A stretch of 64,000 nucleotides of DNA from Winogradskyella undariae (GTDB taxonomy: Bacteria; Bacteroidota; Bacteroidia; Flavobacteriales; Flavobacteriaceae). Under the pieces are notes generated by a model. The model had not been told where the DNA came from. It did no database searches and saw only the letters and a list, made by a program, of their open reading frames with translations. Where the stretch lies: the NCBI RefSeq assembly GCF_013285155.1, contig NZ_JABTEL010000007.1:147656-211655 (forward strand). The letters run 5' to 3'. Within the stretch, counting starts at the first letter, position 1, and each line of letters opens with the position of its first letter. Below are positions 52,776-62,541 of the stretch, piece by piece. The position numbers and the translations under genes are program-made.

Positions 52776-53330
52776 TTATACAGTCATAATCTCTTTCTCT
52801 TTAATTTCTAAAAGAGACTCGGTTTTTTTTACGTAAAGATCTGTTAGTTTCTGAATATCAACTTCGGCAGTCTTTTGTAAATCTTCAGAGATATCAGTAT
52901 CTTTAATATCGTGATTGGCATCTTTACGAGCATTTCTGATTGCTATTTTTGCATCTTCAGATTCTGCTTTTGCTTGTTTTGCTAAATCTCTTCTACGTTC
53001 TTCCGTCAATGGTGGTACATTAATAATAATTAAGTCACCGTTATTCATTGGGTTGAAACCTAAATTAGCAATCATGATTCCACGTTCAATTTCTTGAAGC
53101 ATATTTTTTTCCCAAGGTTGAACAGAAATTGTTCTACCATCTGGTGTATTAACATTTGCAACTTGGCTAAGTGGTGTTTGAGAACCGTAGTAATCTACCA
53201 TTACACTTCCTAGCATAGCAGGACTTGCCTTACCTGCTCTAATGTTAGAAAATTGCTTTTCAAGATGTTTTAAGGCAGCATCCATTGATTCTTTTGTGCT
53301 GTCTATTATAAATTTAATGTCTTCGTCCAT
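52776..53330 (-). CDS. frr: Ribosome recycling factor
   Basis: 184 aa, normal length. Releases ribosomes from mRNA after termination, with EF-G. Family patterns visible: LEKQFSNIRAGKASPAMLG, VDYYGSQTPLSQVANVNTPD, SVQPWEK and RRRDLAKQAK. It follows pyrH by 43 bp in the order typical of bacteria and ends at a strong terminator. Confidence 0.97.
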   Translation of the reverse strand: MDEDIKFIIDSTKESMDAALKHLEKQFSNIRAGKASPAMLGSVMVDYYGSQTPLSQVANVNTPDGRTISVQPWEKNMLQEIERGIMIANLGFNPMNNGDLIIINVPPLTEERRRDLAKQAKAESEDAKIAIRNARKDANHDIKDTDISEDLQKTAEVDIQKLTDLYVKKTESLLEIKEKEIMTV

Positions 53331-53373
53331 AGTTGAAAATCTTAATTATATATGATCAAAATTTAAGCTAATA

Positions 53374-54081
53374 TTATAAATCTACTTTCGTTCCTATATT
53401 TTCTCCAGAAACAACTTTTAGTAAATTTCCTTTTTTATTCATATCAAAAACAATAATAGGTAATTCGTTTTCTTGACTTAGTGTAAATGCTGTTGTATCC
53501 ATTACTTTCAGTCCTTTCTTTAAAACATCTTCAAAAGTAATATCGTCAAATTTAACAGCAGTTGTGTCTTTTTCTGGATCTGCATTGTAAATACCATCTA
53601 CACGAGTTCCTTTTAAGATGACGTCTGCTTCAATTTCTATAGCTCTTAATACTGCTGCAGAATCTGTTGTGAAGTAGGGATTACCTGTTCCTCCACCAAA
53701 TATAACGACACGCCCTTTTCTTAAATGGCTCATTGCTTTTCGTCTTATAAACGGTTCGGCAACTTCATTTATTTTAATTGCTGTTTGTAAACGTGTTTTA
53801 ATATCCGCATCTTCTAATGCATTTTGCAATGCTAAACCATTAATTACCGTTGCTAACATCCCCATATGATCGCCTTGTACACGATCCATACCATGCATAG
53901 CACCTGCAACACCTCTAAAAATATTTCCGCCACCTATAACTATAGCAACTTCAACACCTAATTCTGTGATTTCTTTAATGTCTTTAGCATATTCAGATAA
54001 ACGTTCAGGGTCTATTCCGTATTGGCGACTTCCCATTAAGGCTTCACCTGATAATTTAAGTAATATTCTTTTATATTTCAT
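53374..54081 (-). CDS. pyrH: UMP kinase
   Basis: 235 aa. Phosphorylates UMP to UDP in pyrimidine synthesis. N-terminal [16 protein letters not shown], the glycine-rich [35 protein letters not shown] and DADPEK-like YNADPEKD motifs identify the bacterial hexameric UMPK. Separated from tsf by 289 bp with a terminator, so it has its own promoter. Confidence 0.97.
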   Translation of the reverse strand: MKYKRILLKLSGEALMGSRQYGIDPERLSEYAKDIKEITELGVEVAIVIGGGNIFRGVAGAMHGMDRVQGDHMGMLATVINGLALQNALEDADIKTRLQTAIKINEVAEPFIRRKAMSHLRKGRVVIFGGGTGNPYFTTDSAAVLRAIEIEADVILKGTRVDGIYNADPEKDTTAVKFDDITFEDVLKKGLKVMDTTAFTLSQENELPIIVFDMNKKGNLLKVVSGENIGTKVDL

Positions 54082-54305
54082 TAGATCGTTTCTATTGCAG
54101 TTAAAGGGCTAATGTTATGTATTAGATAACATTTGTTTTGAAATAAGTAGGTATTTATGACTTATTTCATTCAATGATTTAAAAGTTGAGCAAAGCTACG
54201 TAATTATTAGCATCTGTAAAAGTGAAAAAAAACACAAAAGGATATTTTATTTATTAATTCTTATTCTCCTTGAAAACCTTGCTGTTTCGTTACTCTGTTA
54301 AAAAC

Positions 54306-54341
54306 AAAAAACCACTATTCCGTAAAGAATAGTGGTTTTTA
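54306..54341 (-). terminator. Terminator after tsf
   Basis: AAAAACCACTATTC pairs perfectly with GAATAGTGGTTTTT around CGTAAA; T and A runs on both sides allow action in either direction. It ends the rplM-rpsI-rpsB-tsf transcript. Confidence 0.9.
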
Positions 54342-54370
54342 ATATATAATTTCTGTTTATAAAGATAAGA

Positions 54371-55345
54371 TTATCCTACAGAAGAACGTTTAAAACCAGT
54401 AACAGCAACGTCACCATAAGTTTTAACGTAAGCAGCAACAGTTTGCTTTTCGTCTTTGATAAATTTTTGATCTAATAAACATTTTTCTTGATCTAATGTT
54501 GTGTTATCAGAAATGAAACGCTCCATTTTACCAGGTAAAATTCTATCCCAGATTTGTTCTGGTTTACCTTCAGCTTTTAATTCAGCTTTTGCAGCTTCTT
54601 CAGCTTCAGCAATAACTTCAGGAGTTAATTGAGCCATAGAGATGTAACTTGGTACATTCTTTAAGGTTTTACCTAAACGACCTAATTCAATATTATCTTT
54701 TTCAATAACTGCGATACGAGCTTCAGTTTCTGAGGCAACAAAAGCAGGATCAAAATCTTTATAAGATAATGTAGATGCTCCCATAGAAGCAACTTGCATT
54801 GCTACATCTTTAACTAAAGTTTCAACGTTATCTACTTTTGCAGATAAACCAACTAAAGCAGCAATTTTATTAATATGAACATATTGTCCAACATAAGGAG
54901 CTTCTAATTTTTCAAAAGAAGTGATTTCTAATTTTTCACCAATAACTCCAGTTTGCTCAACTAATTTTTCTGCAACTGTCATTCCTCCAAAATCAGCAGC
55001 TAAAAATGCTTCTTTAGAATCTGCAGTTAAAGCAATATCACCTAATTGGTTAGCTAATGCTACGAAGTTATCATTTTTACCAACAAAGTCAGTTTCACAA
55101 CCTAATACAATAGCAACACCAGCAGTGTTATCTGCATTGATTTTTGCAATTGCAGCACCTTCAGAAGAATCTCTGTCAGCTCTTTTTTCTGCTACTTTTT
55201 GACCTTTTTTACGTAAAACTTCGATAGCTTTATCAAAATCACCACCAGCTTCAACTAAAGCTTTTTTACAATCCATCATTCCAGCACCAGTTGCTTGTCT
55301 AAGCTTGTTTACTTCTGCTGCAGTAACTTTTACAGTGTTTTCCAT
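54371..55345 (-). CDS. tsf: Elongation factor Ts
   Basis: 324 aa, the longer form usual in Bacteroidota. UBA domain 1-45 (VNKLRQATGAGMMDCKKALVEA), then the EF-Tu contact motif CETDFVGKNDNF. Guanine-nucleotide exchange for EF-Tu. Last gene of the ribosomal operon, 83 bp after rpsB. Confidence 0.97.
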   Translation of the reverse strand: MENTVKVTAAEVNKLRQATGAGMMDCKKALVEAGGDFDKAIEVLRKKGQKVAEKRADRDSSEGAAIAKINADNTAGVAIVLGCETDFVGKNDNFVALANQLGDIALTADSKEAFLAADFGGMTVAEKLVEQTGVIGEKLEITSFEKLEAPYVGQYVHINKIAALVGLSAKVDNVETLVKDVAMQVASMGASTLSYKDFDPAFVASETEARIAVIEKDNIELGRLGKTLKNVPSYISMAQLTPEVIAEAEEAAKAELKAEGKPEQIWDRILPGKMERFISDNTTLDQEKCLLDQKFIKDEKQTVAAYVKTYGDVAVTGFKRSSVG

Positions 55346-55428
55346 AGTTTCTAATTTAAAAAAGTCGAATAATTAATTTTCTACAAAGAAAAGAACTAAA
55401 CGACTTTTGAATATTTTCTAAATGTTAT

Positions 55429-56220
55429 TTATTCTTCTTCTTGATCAGCATCTACAGCTTTTTCTGCTTTAGCAGCAGGTTGAGCTTTAGCTTCTGGTTT
55501 TTGAGATTTTGCATCTTTCTCAGCACGTTCAGCTTTTCTTTCGTTTAAACCATCTGCTACTGCAGAAGTTACGATAGATAAGATTTTGTCGATAGATTTA
55601 GAAGCATCATCATTAGCAGGTATTAAATAATCTACTTCACGAGGATCAGAGTTTGTATCTACAATTGCGAAGATTGGAATATTTAATTTCTGAGCTTCTT
55701 TAATTGCAATATGCTCACGCATAATATCTACAACAAATATAGCACCAGGTAAACGTGTCATATCAGAAATAGAACCTAAATTCTTTTCTAATTTTGCACG
55801 TAAGCGATCTACTTGTAAACGTTCTTTTTTAGATAAAGAGTTAAATGTACCATCTTTCTTCATTCTATCAATAGTAGCCATTTTTTTAACGGCTTTTCTG
55901 ATAGTTACAAAGTTAGTTAACATTCCACCAGGCCAACGCTCAGTAATATAAGGTTGGTTTACTGCTGCTGCTTTTTCTGCAACGATGTCTTTAGCTTGTT
56001 TTTTTGTTGCAACGAATAAAATTTTCTTTCCTGATGCTGCTATTTTAGCTAAAGCTTCAGAAGTCTCTTCTATTTTTGCTGCTGTTTTGTAAAGGTTGAT
56101 AATATGGATACCATTACGTTCCATATATATATAAGGAGCCATGTTTGGGTTCCACTTACGTGTAAGGTGACCGAAGTGTACACCTGCTTCAAGTAATTCT
56201 TTTACTTCTACTTTTTCCAT
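55429..56220 (-). CDS. rpsB: Small ribosomal subunit protein uS2
   Basis: 263 aa. The start KVEVKELLEAGVHFGHLTRKWNP, and later YIYMERNGIHIINLYKT and GMLTNFVTIRK, are S2 hallmarks. The C-terminal 35 residues are a Lys/Ala/Glu tail common in this phylum. A 173-bp gap before it, after rpsI, holds no gene and no clear structure that I can name. Confidence 0.97.
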   Translation of the reverse strand: MEKVEVKELLEAGVHFGHLTRKWNPNMAPYIYMERNGIHIINLYKTAAKIEETSEALAKIAASGKKILFVATKKQAKDIVAEKAAAVNQPYITERWPGGMLTNFVTIRKAVKKMATIDRMKKDGTFNSLSKKERLQVDRLRAKLEKNLGSISDMTRLPGAIFVVDIMREHIAIKEAQKLNIPIFAIVDTNSDPREVDYLIPANDDASKSIDKILSIVTSAVADGLNERKAERAEKDAKSQKPEAKAQPAAKAEKAVDADQEEE

Positions 56221-56393
56221 TTTGTAATAGTTTACGTTCTGTTAAATTAGCAATGGTTGAGTGGTTGCTTTTGCTCGCCTCAATCATTTAGATGCTAAAC
56301 TTTAAATTCTGAAACAATTTCAGAATTAATTCAATAAAATAAAATAATTCAGAACCTGAGAAATCAAGTCCTGAATTAAATGTTGTTTGGATA

Positions 56394-56780
56394 TTAACGT
56401 TTTGAGAATTGGAATTTCTTTCGGGCTTTTTTCTGTCCGAATTTCTTTCTTTCTACCATTCTTGGATCTCTCGTTAATAGACCTTCTGGCTTTAATACTA
56501 ATCTGTTTTCAGGATCAATTTCGCACATAATACGAGATAAACCTAAACGTATTGCTTCTGCCTGGCCGGTGATACCACCTCCATATACGTTAACAGTAAT
56601 ATCAAAGTTGCCATCATTGTTAGTCAAGGCTAAAGGTTGGTTTACTTTATACTGCAAAGTTGCAGTAGTAAAATAATCCGCCATGTCTTTTTTGTTTACC
56701 GTGATTTTGCCACTTCCTTCAGCAAGGTACACACGAGCAACAGCCGTCTTTCTACGGCCAATTTTGTGAATTACTTCCAT
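56394..56780 (-). CDS. rpsI: Small ribosomal subunit protein uS9
   Basis: 128 aa. HKIGRRKTAVARVYLAEGSG at the start and the C-terminal RKKFGQKKARKKFQFSKR, whose last Arg reaches the P-site tRNA. Starts at the base after the rplM stop, as is usual for the L13-S9 pair. Confidence 0.98.
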   Translation of the reverse strand: MEVIHKIGRRKTAVARVYLAEGSGKITVNKKDMADYFTTATLQYKVNQPLALTNNDGNFDITVNVYGGGITGQAEAIRLGLSRIMCEIDPENRLVLKPEGLLTRDPRMVERKKFGQKKARKKFQFSKR

Positions 56781-57236
56781 TTAGTTAATTTCTTTTAAAT
56801 TAATTGTTTTAGGTTTTTGAGCCTCGTGAGAGTGCTTAGTACCTGTAACAACTGTTAAATTTCTAAAAAGAGCCGCTCCTAATTTGTTTTTAGGTAACAT
56901 TCCTTTTACTGACTTTTCTACTAATCTGTTTGGGTCTTTCTCAAACAATTCAGTAGCTGTCAGACTTCTTTGACCACCTGGATAACCTGTGTGACGGATA
57001 TAACTTTTTTCCGTCCATTTGTTACCCGTTAAGTTGATTTTTTCAGCATTGATAACTATTACGTTATCACCGCAATCAACGTGTGGCGTAAAATTAGGCT
57101 TGTGCTTACCTCTTAAAAGTATTGCTACTCTTGAAGCTAGGCGACCTAAAGTTTGTCCTTCAGCGTCAACTAAAACCCACTCCTTATTAACGGTAGCTTT
57201 GTTTGCTGAAACTGTTTTGTAGCTTAATGTGTCCAC
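56781..57236 (-). CDS. rplM: Large ribosomal subunit protein uL13
   Basis: 151 aa. WVLVDAEGQTLGRLASRVA, RGKHKPNFTPHVDCGDNVIV and HTGYPGG are uL13 motifs. First gene of the rplM-rpsI-rpsB-tsf unit; the leader of about 67 nt contains short self-complementary parts (CTCTTTTTTGAAGAG) that might serve feedback control. Confidence 0.98.
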   Translation of the reverse strand: MDTLSYKTVSANKATVNKEWVLVDAEGQTLGRLASRVAILLRGKHKPNFTPHVDCGDNVIVINAEKINLTGNKWTEKSYIRHTGYPGGQRSLTATELFEKDPNRLVEKSVKGMLPKNKLGAALFRNLTVVTGTKHSHEAQKPKTINLKEIN

Positions 57237-57306
57237 ACTAATTTGATTTATAATCGCGCCTTAAATGACGCAATTGATTAAACATTCCTCTTCAAAAAAG
57301 AGTTTG

Positions 57307-57336
57307 CAAATTTACGATAAAGAATGGATAAACCAA
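57307..57336 (-). promoter_or_regulatory. Promoter of the rplM operon
   Basis: On the minus strand TTG at 57336-57334, 19-bp spacer, TAAATTTG at 57314-57307: a complete Bacteroidota promoter. Expected start near 57304, about 67 nt before the rplM ATG. Confidence 0.7.
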
Positions 57337-57396
57337 ATCTTAATGAAATGTTTTTTTATACTGAAAATCAGACGGTTTAAAAAACAACCATATATA

Positions 57397-58368
57397 TTAG
57401 TTTTTTGTCGCTCTTGTTAGTCTGTCATTTATAGATTTACCTAAACCAAAACCTGGGAATTCTTCAGTAATAATGATGTCTAAATCTTGCTTGTCTAATT
57501 GGTGTAATGCATCGTAGAGATGTGATGCTGCTTCTCCCATATCACCTTTTTCTGAAAGTATAATTTGTGAAGAAATATTGGGTGATTCAATTTTAGTTTT
57601 AAAAACTAAGACGCCAATACGTTTCTCTTTTTGATGTTTTACAGCTTCAAAAACGTTATTTGTTAAGATGGTTTTTGTCTTTGGTGCATAATGACGTGCT
57701 AACATTCCTGGAGCATTTGGGATGTCTGCTGTCTGACTCTTAATGGTATTTTTTATTTCTATTTTTCCAACTACAGCTTCAATATCTTCTATTGCTGTAG
57801 AACCTAATCTATATATAATAGGTTCGTCATTTTCAAATCCTATAATAGTAGATTCTATACCACTTGTACAATGTCCGCCATCTAAAACCATTTTAATACT
57901 ATCCTTAAAATAAGTTTCTACATGTTCTGCTGTGGTTGGACTAATACTACTAAAAGGGTTGGCTGATGGTGCTGCTAACGGAAAATCTAATTGATTTAAT
58001 AATTCTAATATCGTTGGGTGATTTGGTACGCGTACGGCAACGGTATCTTTGCCGCCAGTAATTAAATCAGGAATCGTATTTTGTTTCTTTAAAACCAACG
58101 TGATTGGTCCTGGCCAAAAAGCTTCGGCTAACAATTGTGCTTTTTTAGGAATGTAAGCAACAATATTTGGTAACTGCTCTATAGAAGGGATATGAACAAT
58201 AAGCGGATTAAAAAATGGACGCTGCTTCGTTTCAAAAATAGACTTTACAGCTTTTTCACTGTAAATGTTTCCTGCTAAACCATAAACAGTTTCTGTTGGT
58301 ATCGCTACAATTTCTTCTGCATTTAATAATGCGATAGCTTTTGATATGTCTTTTGAAATAATGCTCAT
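57397..58368 (-). CDS. tsaC: L-threonylcarbamoyladenylate synthase (Sua5/YrdC)
   Basis: 323 aa from ATG at 58368 (MSIISKDISKA); an ORF extension to 58413 overlaps a separate small gene and does not fit the family. Makes threonylcarbamoyl-AMP for the t6A37 tRNA modification. YrdC domain about 5-190 (IVAIPTETVYGLAGNIYS, KQRPFFNPLIVHI, PLAAPSANPFS) and C-terminal Sua5 domain (MLARHYAPKTKT). Stands alone between the rplM promoter and the small peptide gene. Confidence 0.94.
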   Translation of the reverse strand: MSIISKDISKAIALLNAEEIVAIPTETVYGLAGNIYSEKAVKSIFETKQRPFFNPLIVHIPSIEQLPNIVAYIPKKAQLLAEAFWPGPITLVLKKQNTIPDLITGGKDTVAVRVPNHPTILELLNQLDFPLAAPSANPFSSISPTTAEHVETYFKDSIKMVLDGGHCTSGIESTIIGFENDEPIIYRLGSTAIEDIEAVVGKIEIKNTIKSQTADIPNAPGMLARHYAPKTKTILTNNVFEAVKHQKEKRIGVLVFKTKIESPNISSQIILSEKGDMGEAASHLYDALHQLDKQDLDIIITEEFPGFGLGKSINDRLTRATKN

Positions 58369-58412
58369 AATCTTAAAAATACCCTGCAAAATTAATTCAA
58401 AATCTAATACCA

Positions 58413-58562
58413 CTAAGATTTAAGACGCTTATTTTTATTTTCCTTTTTTTGTTGGTAAAGCGCATAGCCTAATACAGCCATTTCTAGACCTAAGATGGCA
58501 ATCTTTGCCTTTTTACTTTTTGTAAATGCGCTAGTTAATCCTAATATTTTAGTAATTATCAT
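58413..58562 (-). CDS. 49-aa small membrane protein, unknown function
   Basis: Open frame of 50 codons from ATG at 58562: MIITKILGLTSAFTKSKKAK, then a hydrophobic segment (IAILGLEMAVLGYALY, about 21-36) and a very basic tail (KKENKNKRLKS). Basic tail plus one span is a common small-membrane-protein design. Too short for many gene finders. It ends 45 bp before the tsaC start in the same direction. Codon use looks like that of the neighbours. Confidence 0.55.
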   Translation of the reverse strand: MIITKILGLTSAFTKSKKAKIAILGLEMAVLGYALYQQKKENKNKRLKS

Positions 58563-58697
58563 AATTGTTGATATTGATTCATCACTAAAATTAAAGGATT
58601 TAATGCGTTCAGGTTAACTTAATAGCATTTAGAGTTGACTGAAATACAGACTGATATTATTTAGTAAACAAATTCTAGATGATGTCTTTCCATTTAT

Positions 58698-58705
58698 TAG
58701 TTTTG
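58698..58705 (+). promoter_or_regulatory. -7 box of the ABC-F gene
   Basis: TAGTTTTG matches TAnnTTTG and lies 19 bp before the ATG at 58725. No standard -33 TTG was found. Confidence 0.4.
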
Positions 58706-58724
58706 CAAATTCAAAATTCAGAAT

Positions 58725-60356
58725 ATGATTTCAGTAGATAATTTAGCGGTAGAATTTAGTGGGCACACGCTTTTTAGTGACGTGTCTTTTACTATTAATG
58801 AGAATGATAAAATTGCCTTAATGGGTAAAAATGGAGCAGGAAAGTCTACTATGATGAAAATTATAGCTGGTGTTCAGAGTGCTACGCGTGGTAATGTAAG
58901 GTTCCCAAAAGATGCTGTGATTGCTTATTTGCCACAACATTTATTAACGGAAGATGATACGACTGTTTTTGATGAAGCGTCTAAAGCATTTAAGCATGTG
59001 TACGAAATGCGTGACGAAATGGAAGGTCTTAACAAGCAATTGGAAACAAGAACCGATTACGAGTCTGATGAGTACATGAAAATCATTGAGCGTGTTTCTG
59101 ATTTAGGAGAGAAGTATTACGCTTTAGAAGATGTAAATTATGATGCTGAAGTAGAAAAAGCCTTAAAAGGTTTAGGATTTAAACAGGAAGACTTTACAAG
59201 ACTTACCAGTGAGTTTTCTGGTGGTTTCCGTATGCGAATTGAGCTGGCTAAAATTTTATTACAAAAACCCGATTTAATTTTATTAGATGAGCCTACCAAC
59301 CATATTGATATAGAATCGGTAATTTGGTTAGAAGATTTTTTACTGAATAAAGCTAATGCCGTTGTGGTTATTTCTCACGATAGAGCGTTTGTAGATAACA
59401 TTACCAATAGAACTATTGAAGTAACTATGGGGCGTATTTACGATTATAAAGCAAACTATACACATTACCTTCAATTACGAGAAGACAGACGCATACACCA
59501 AGTGAAAGCGTACCAAGAGCAACAAAAATTTATTGCAGATAATATGCAATTTATAGAACGTTTTAAAGGTACATATTCTAAAACAAATCAAGTGACATCT
59601 CGCGAGCGTATGCTTGAGAAATTACAAATCATTGAGATTGATGATGTAGATACGTCGGCATTAAAATTACGTTTCCCAGCGACGCAGCGTTCGGGTGATT
59701 ACCCAGTAACGGTTAAAGAGGTTTCTAAATCTTATGATGATCATATAGTGTTTAATGATGCTAATATGTCTATCGCTAGAGGTGAGAAAGTCTGTTTTGT
59801 AGGTCGAAATGGTGAAGGAAAGTCGACGATGATTAAAGCTATCCTAGGAGAGATTGATGTAGATGGAACTTGTAGTTTAGGTCATAATGTGAAAGTTGGC
59901 TATTTTGCGCAGAACCAAGCGGCTTTGTTAGATGAAGATTTAACTATTTTTCAGACGGTTGATGATGTAGCAAAAGGCGATGTAAGAACTCAGATTAAAA
60001 GTATCTTGGGTGGTTTTATGTTTAAGGGCGATGATATTGATAAAAAAGTAAGTGTACTTTCTGGTGGTGAAAAAACCAGATTAGCTATGGTGAAGTTATT
60101 ATTAGAACCTGTGAACTTATTAATTCTCGATGAGCCTACCAATCACTTAGATTTAAAATCTAAAGATGTATTGAAAGAAGCGCTTCAGAATTTTGATGGG
60201 ACTTTAATTTTAGTTTCTCACGATCGTGATTTTCTACAAGGCTTATCTAAAAAAGTCTTTGAGTTTAAAGAAAAACGTGTTATTGAGCATTTTGAAACAA
60301 TTGACGCCTATTTAGAGCGTAATAAAATTGAAAGTATAAAAGCGCTTAACTTATAA
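58725..60356 (+). CDS. ABC-F family ATPase (ribosome-associated)
   Basis: 543 aa with two ABC domains and no membrane spans. Walker A GKNGAGKSTM (about 34-43) and GRNGEGKSTM (second copy); signatures FSGGFRMRIELAK and LSGGEKTRLAMVK; Walker B LILLDEPTNHID and LLILDEPTNHLD; a charged linker (about 240-320, YQEQQKFIADNMQFIERFKG) between them. It acts on the ribosome in translation, as EttA/YbiT-type proteins do; a resistance role cannot be told from the sequence. Confidence 0.95.
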   Translation: MISVDNLAVEFSGHTLFSDVSFTINENDKIALMGKNGAGKSTMMKIIAGVQSATRGNVRFPKDAVIAYLPQHLLTEDDTTVFDEASKAFKHVYEMRDEMEGLNKQLETRTDYESDEYMKIIERVSDLGEKYYALEDVNYDAEVEKALKGLGFKQEDFTRLTSEFSGGFRMRIELAKILLQKPDLILLDEPTNHIDIESVIWLEDFLLNKANAVVVISHDRAFVDNITNRTIEVTMGRIYDYKANYTHYLQLREDRRIHQVKAYQEQQKFIADNMQFIERFKGTYSKTNQVTSRERMLEKLQIIEIDDVDTSALKLRFPATQRSGDYPVTVKEVSKSYDDHIVFNDANMSIARGEKVCFVGRNGEGKSTMIKAILGEIDVDGTCSLGHNVKVGYFAQNQAALLDEDLTIFQTVDDVAKGDVRTQIKSILGGFMFKGDDIDKKVSVLSGGEKTRLAMVKLLLEPVNLLILDEPTNHLDLKSKDVLKEALQNFDGTLILVSHDRDFLQGLSKKVFEFKEKRVIEHFETIDAYLERNKIESIKALNL

Positions 60357-60394
60357 ATTCAGCAGAATTTTAGACTAAAACATAGGTCTTAGCA

Positions 60395-60510
60395 GATGCG
60401 CCCGCGTTAGTGGTGGAGGCATTTGTTGAAGCTCTTTTTGTATTGTTGCACTTATGCAATACAAAAAAGCGACTGCCGAAAGCACGACCCCTGGGTAACG
60501 CCCAAATAAA
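60395..60510. repeat. Structured GC-richer intergenic element, possible dispersed repeat or RNA
   Basis: A long hairpin (TTTTTGTATTG 60435-60445 with CAATACAAAAA 60457-60467) is flanked by GATGCGCCCGCGTTAGTGG and by GCGACTGCCGAAAGCACGAC and CCCTGGGTAACGCCC, clearly GC-richer than the surroundings. No frame is open. I recall similar text between genes of other Flavobacteriaceae, so a dispersed repeat is likely; a small RNA cannot be excluded. It may also stop ABC-F transcription. Confidence 0.55.
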
Positions 60511-60552
60511 ATACCTTAACTTTTTGTACTGCCTAAGCGGCAATATTTTAAC

Positions 60553-60560
60553 TACTTTTG
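60553..60560 (+). promoter_or_regulatory. -7 box just before the ygiQ GTG start
   Basis: TACTTTTG matches TAnnTTTG and ends four bases before the GTG at 60565. A TTG at 60524-60526 is 26 bp upstream, longer than ideal. It suggests a near-leaderless transcript. Confidence 0.45.
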
Positions 60561-60564
60561 CAAC

Positions 60565-62541
60565 GTGAAGAACGAATTACAACTTTCAGATTGGTTACCT
60601 ACCACAAACAAAGAGGTGAAAATTCGCGGATGGGAAGCACTCGATGTTATTCTGTTTAGCGGAGATGCTTATGTAGATCATCCAACATTTGGTCCTGCGG
60701 TTATAGGACGTATGTTAGAGAGTTTTGGGTTACGCGTCGCTATTGTGCCGCAACCTAATGTGAAAGATAATCTTCAGGATTTTGTGAAAATGGGGAAACC
60801 AAAACTATTTTTTGGTGTTACAGGTGGCTGTATGGATCCTATGATTAGCAATTATAACGCAAATAAAAAACGTAGAGATAAGGATGCATATACGCCTAAT
60901 GGAGATATTGGGTTTAGACCCGATTATGCAACAAGCGTTTATACTAATATTTTAAAAGAAAAATGGCCAGATACACCGGTTTTAATTGGTGGTATTGAAG
61001 CATCATTACGTCGTGTTACACATTACGATTTTTGGAGTGATAAGCTAATGCCTTCTATTTTAGAAACGTCTAAAGCAGATATGTTAGTGTACGGAATGGG
61101 CGAGCAACCTTTGCGTGAAGTAGTGCGTTTACTAGAAAGAGGAGTGCCTTTTAATAGTATAAATACGGTTTTACAGACAGCAGTACTTTTAAAAGAAGAC
61201 GAAAAAATACCTAAGAATAGTAATTGGGAAGATATTGAAATCTCTTCGCATGAAGTTTGTCTAAAAGACAAGAAGAAATACGCTTCTAATTTTAAGGTGA
61301 TTGAGCAGGAATCTAATAAGTTGGCTGCAAGACGAATTTTTCAGAAAATAGGGGATAAGACCTTGATGATTAATCCGCCGTACCCAACCATGACGGAAGC
61401 CGAAATTGATGCGTCTTTCGATTATCCATATACACGATTACCACATCCTAAATATAATAAGCGAGGACCGATCCCTGCGTTTGAAATGATTAAGTTTTCC
61501 ATTAATATTCACCGTGGGTGTTTTGGTGGTTGTAGCTTTTGTACCATTTCTGCACACCAAGGAAAATTTATCGCGTCTCGTAGTCAAGAGTCTATTTTAA
61601 AAGAAGTAGATACGGTGGCCAATATGCCTGATTTTAAAGGGTATTTGTCTGATATTGGTGGGCCAAGTGCCAATATGTATCAGATGAAAGGGAAAGTGCA
61701 ATCTATTTGCGACAAGTGTGTGGCGCCGAGTTGTATTTCGCCTGTAATTTGTAGTAACTTAGATACGTCTCATAAACCGTTAACGGAATTATACCAAGCG
61801 GTAGATAAGCATCCGAAGGTGAAGAAGTCCTTTATTGGTTCGGGGATTAGACATGATATGTTGGTGCCAGAATTTAATAAAAATGCCGATCCTAAAGAGT
61901 TAGATGATTATACGGAAGAAGTGATGACGAAGCATGTTTCTGGTCGCCTTAAAGTAGCACCAGAACATACGAGTGATCCTGTATTGAAATTGATGCGTAA
62001 ACCGTCGTTTAAATACTTCCATAAGTTTAAGGAACGTTTTGATAAGATTAATATTAAGAAGGGTTTAAAGCTTCAATTGATCCCTTATTTTATATCTAAT
62101 CACCCCGCTTGTGAAGTGGAAGATATGGCTAATCTAGCTGCTGAAACTAAAGATATGGGTTTCCAGTTAGAGCAAGTACAAGGTTTTACACCAACACCAA
62201 TGACGGTTGCTACGGTTATTTATTATAGTGGTTACCATCCTTACACTTTAAAGAAAGTCAACACGCCTATTACTAAAAAGGAAAAGGACGAACAACACCG
62301 TTTTTTCTTCTGGTACAAGGATGAAAATAAAGCGTGGATTAAAAAGACCTTAAACAAATTAGGCCGTGAGGATTTACTAAGCGTTCTACTTCCAGAGAAA
62401 ACCGAAAAGTGGCAGAAGAATAAACCCAAAGGTGATGCTAAAAACACCTTTAATGATGCCGTTCCTTTTAATCAACGTAAACCTGAGGATAAGGTGAGGT
62501 TTAAGGGTAAGAAACGCAGTAAGGCTAAGAAGCGACGTTAA
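60565..62541 (+). CDS. ygiQ: YgiQ-family radical SAM protein
   Basis: 658 aa from a GTG. The start WLPTTNKEVKIRGWEALDVI, then LFSGDAYVDHPTFG fixes the N-terminus. The radical-SAM cluster motif is CFGGCSFC (Cys-x3-Cys-x2-Cys, in INIHRGCFGGCSFCTISAHQ), and more Cys follow in SICDKCVAPSCISPVICSN. The C-terminus is basic (KRSKAKKRR). The substrate of the family is not firmly known. Stands alone after the structured intergenic element. Confidence 0.95.
   Translation: MKNELQLSDWLPTTNKEVKIRGWEALDVILFSGDAYVDHPTFGPAVIGRMLESFGLRVAIVPQPNVKDNLQDFVKMGKPKLFFGVTGGCMDPMISNYNANKKRRDKDAYTPNGDIGFRPDYATSVYTNILKEKWPDTPVLIGGIEASLRRVTHYDFWSDKLMPSILETSKADMLVYGMGEQPLREVVRLLERGVPFNSINTVLQTAVLLKEDEKIPKNSNWEDIEISSHEVCLKDKKKYASNFKVIEQESNKLAARRIFQKIGDKTLMINPPYPTMTEAEIDASFDYPYTRLPHPKYNKRGPIPAFEMIKFSINIHRGCFGGCSFCTISAHQGKFIASRSQESILKEVDTVANMPDFKGYLSDIGGPSANMYQMKGKVQSICDKCVAPSCISPVICSNLDTSHKPLTELYQAVDKHPKVKKSFIGSGIRHDMLVPEFNKNADPKELDDYTEEVMTKHVSGRLKVAPEHTSDPVLKLMRKPSFKYFHKFKERFDKINIKKGLKLQLIPYFISNHPACEVEDMANLAAETKDMGFQLEQVQGFTPTPMTVATVIYYSGYHPYTLKKVNTPITKKEKDEQHRFFFWYKDENKAWIKKTLNKLGREDLLSVLLPEKTEKWQKNKPKGDAKNTFNDAVPFNQRKPEDKVRFKGKKRSKAKKRR

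Noticed and set aside
58369..58413. Extended tsaC start
   Set aside because: The added residues are not part of the YrdC domain and overlap the small membrane-protein gene; ATG 58368 fits.
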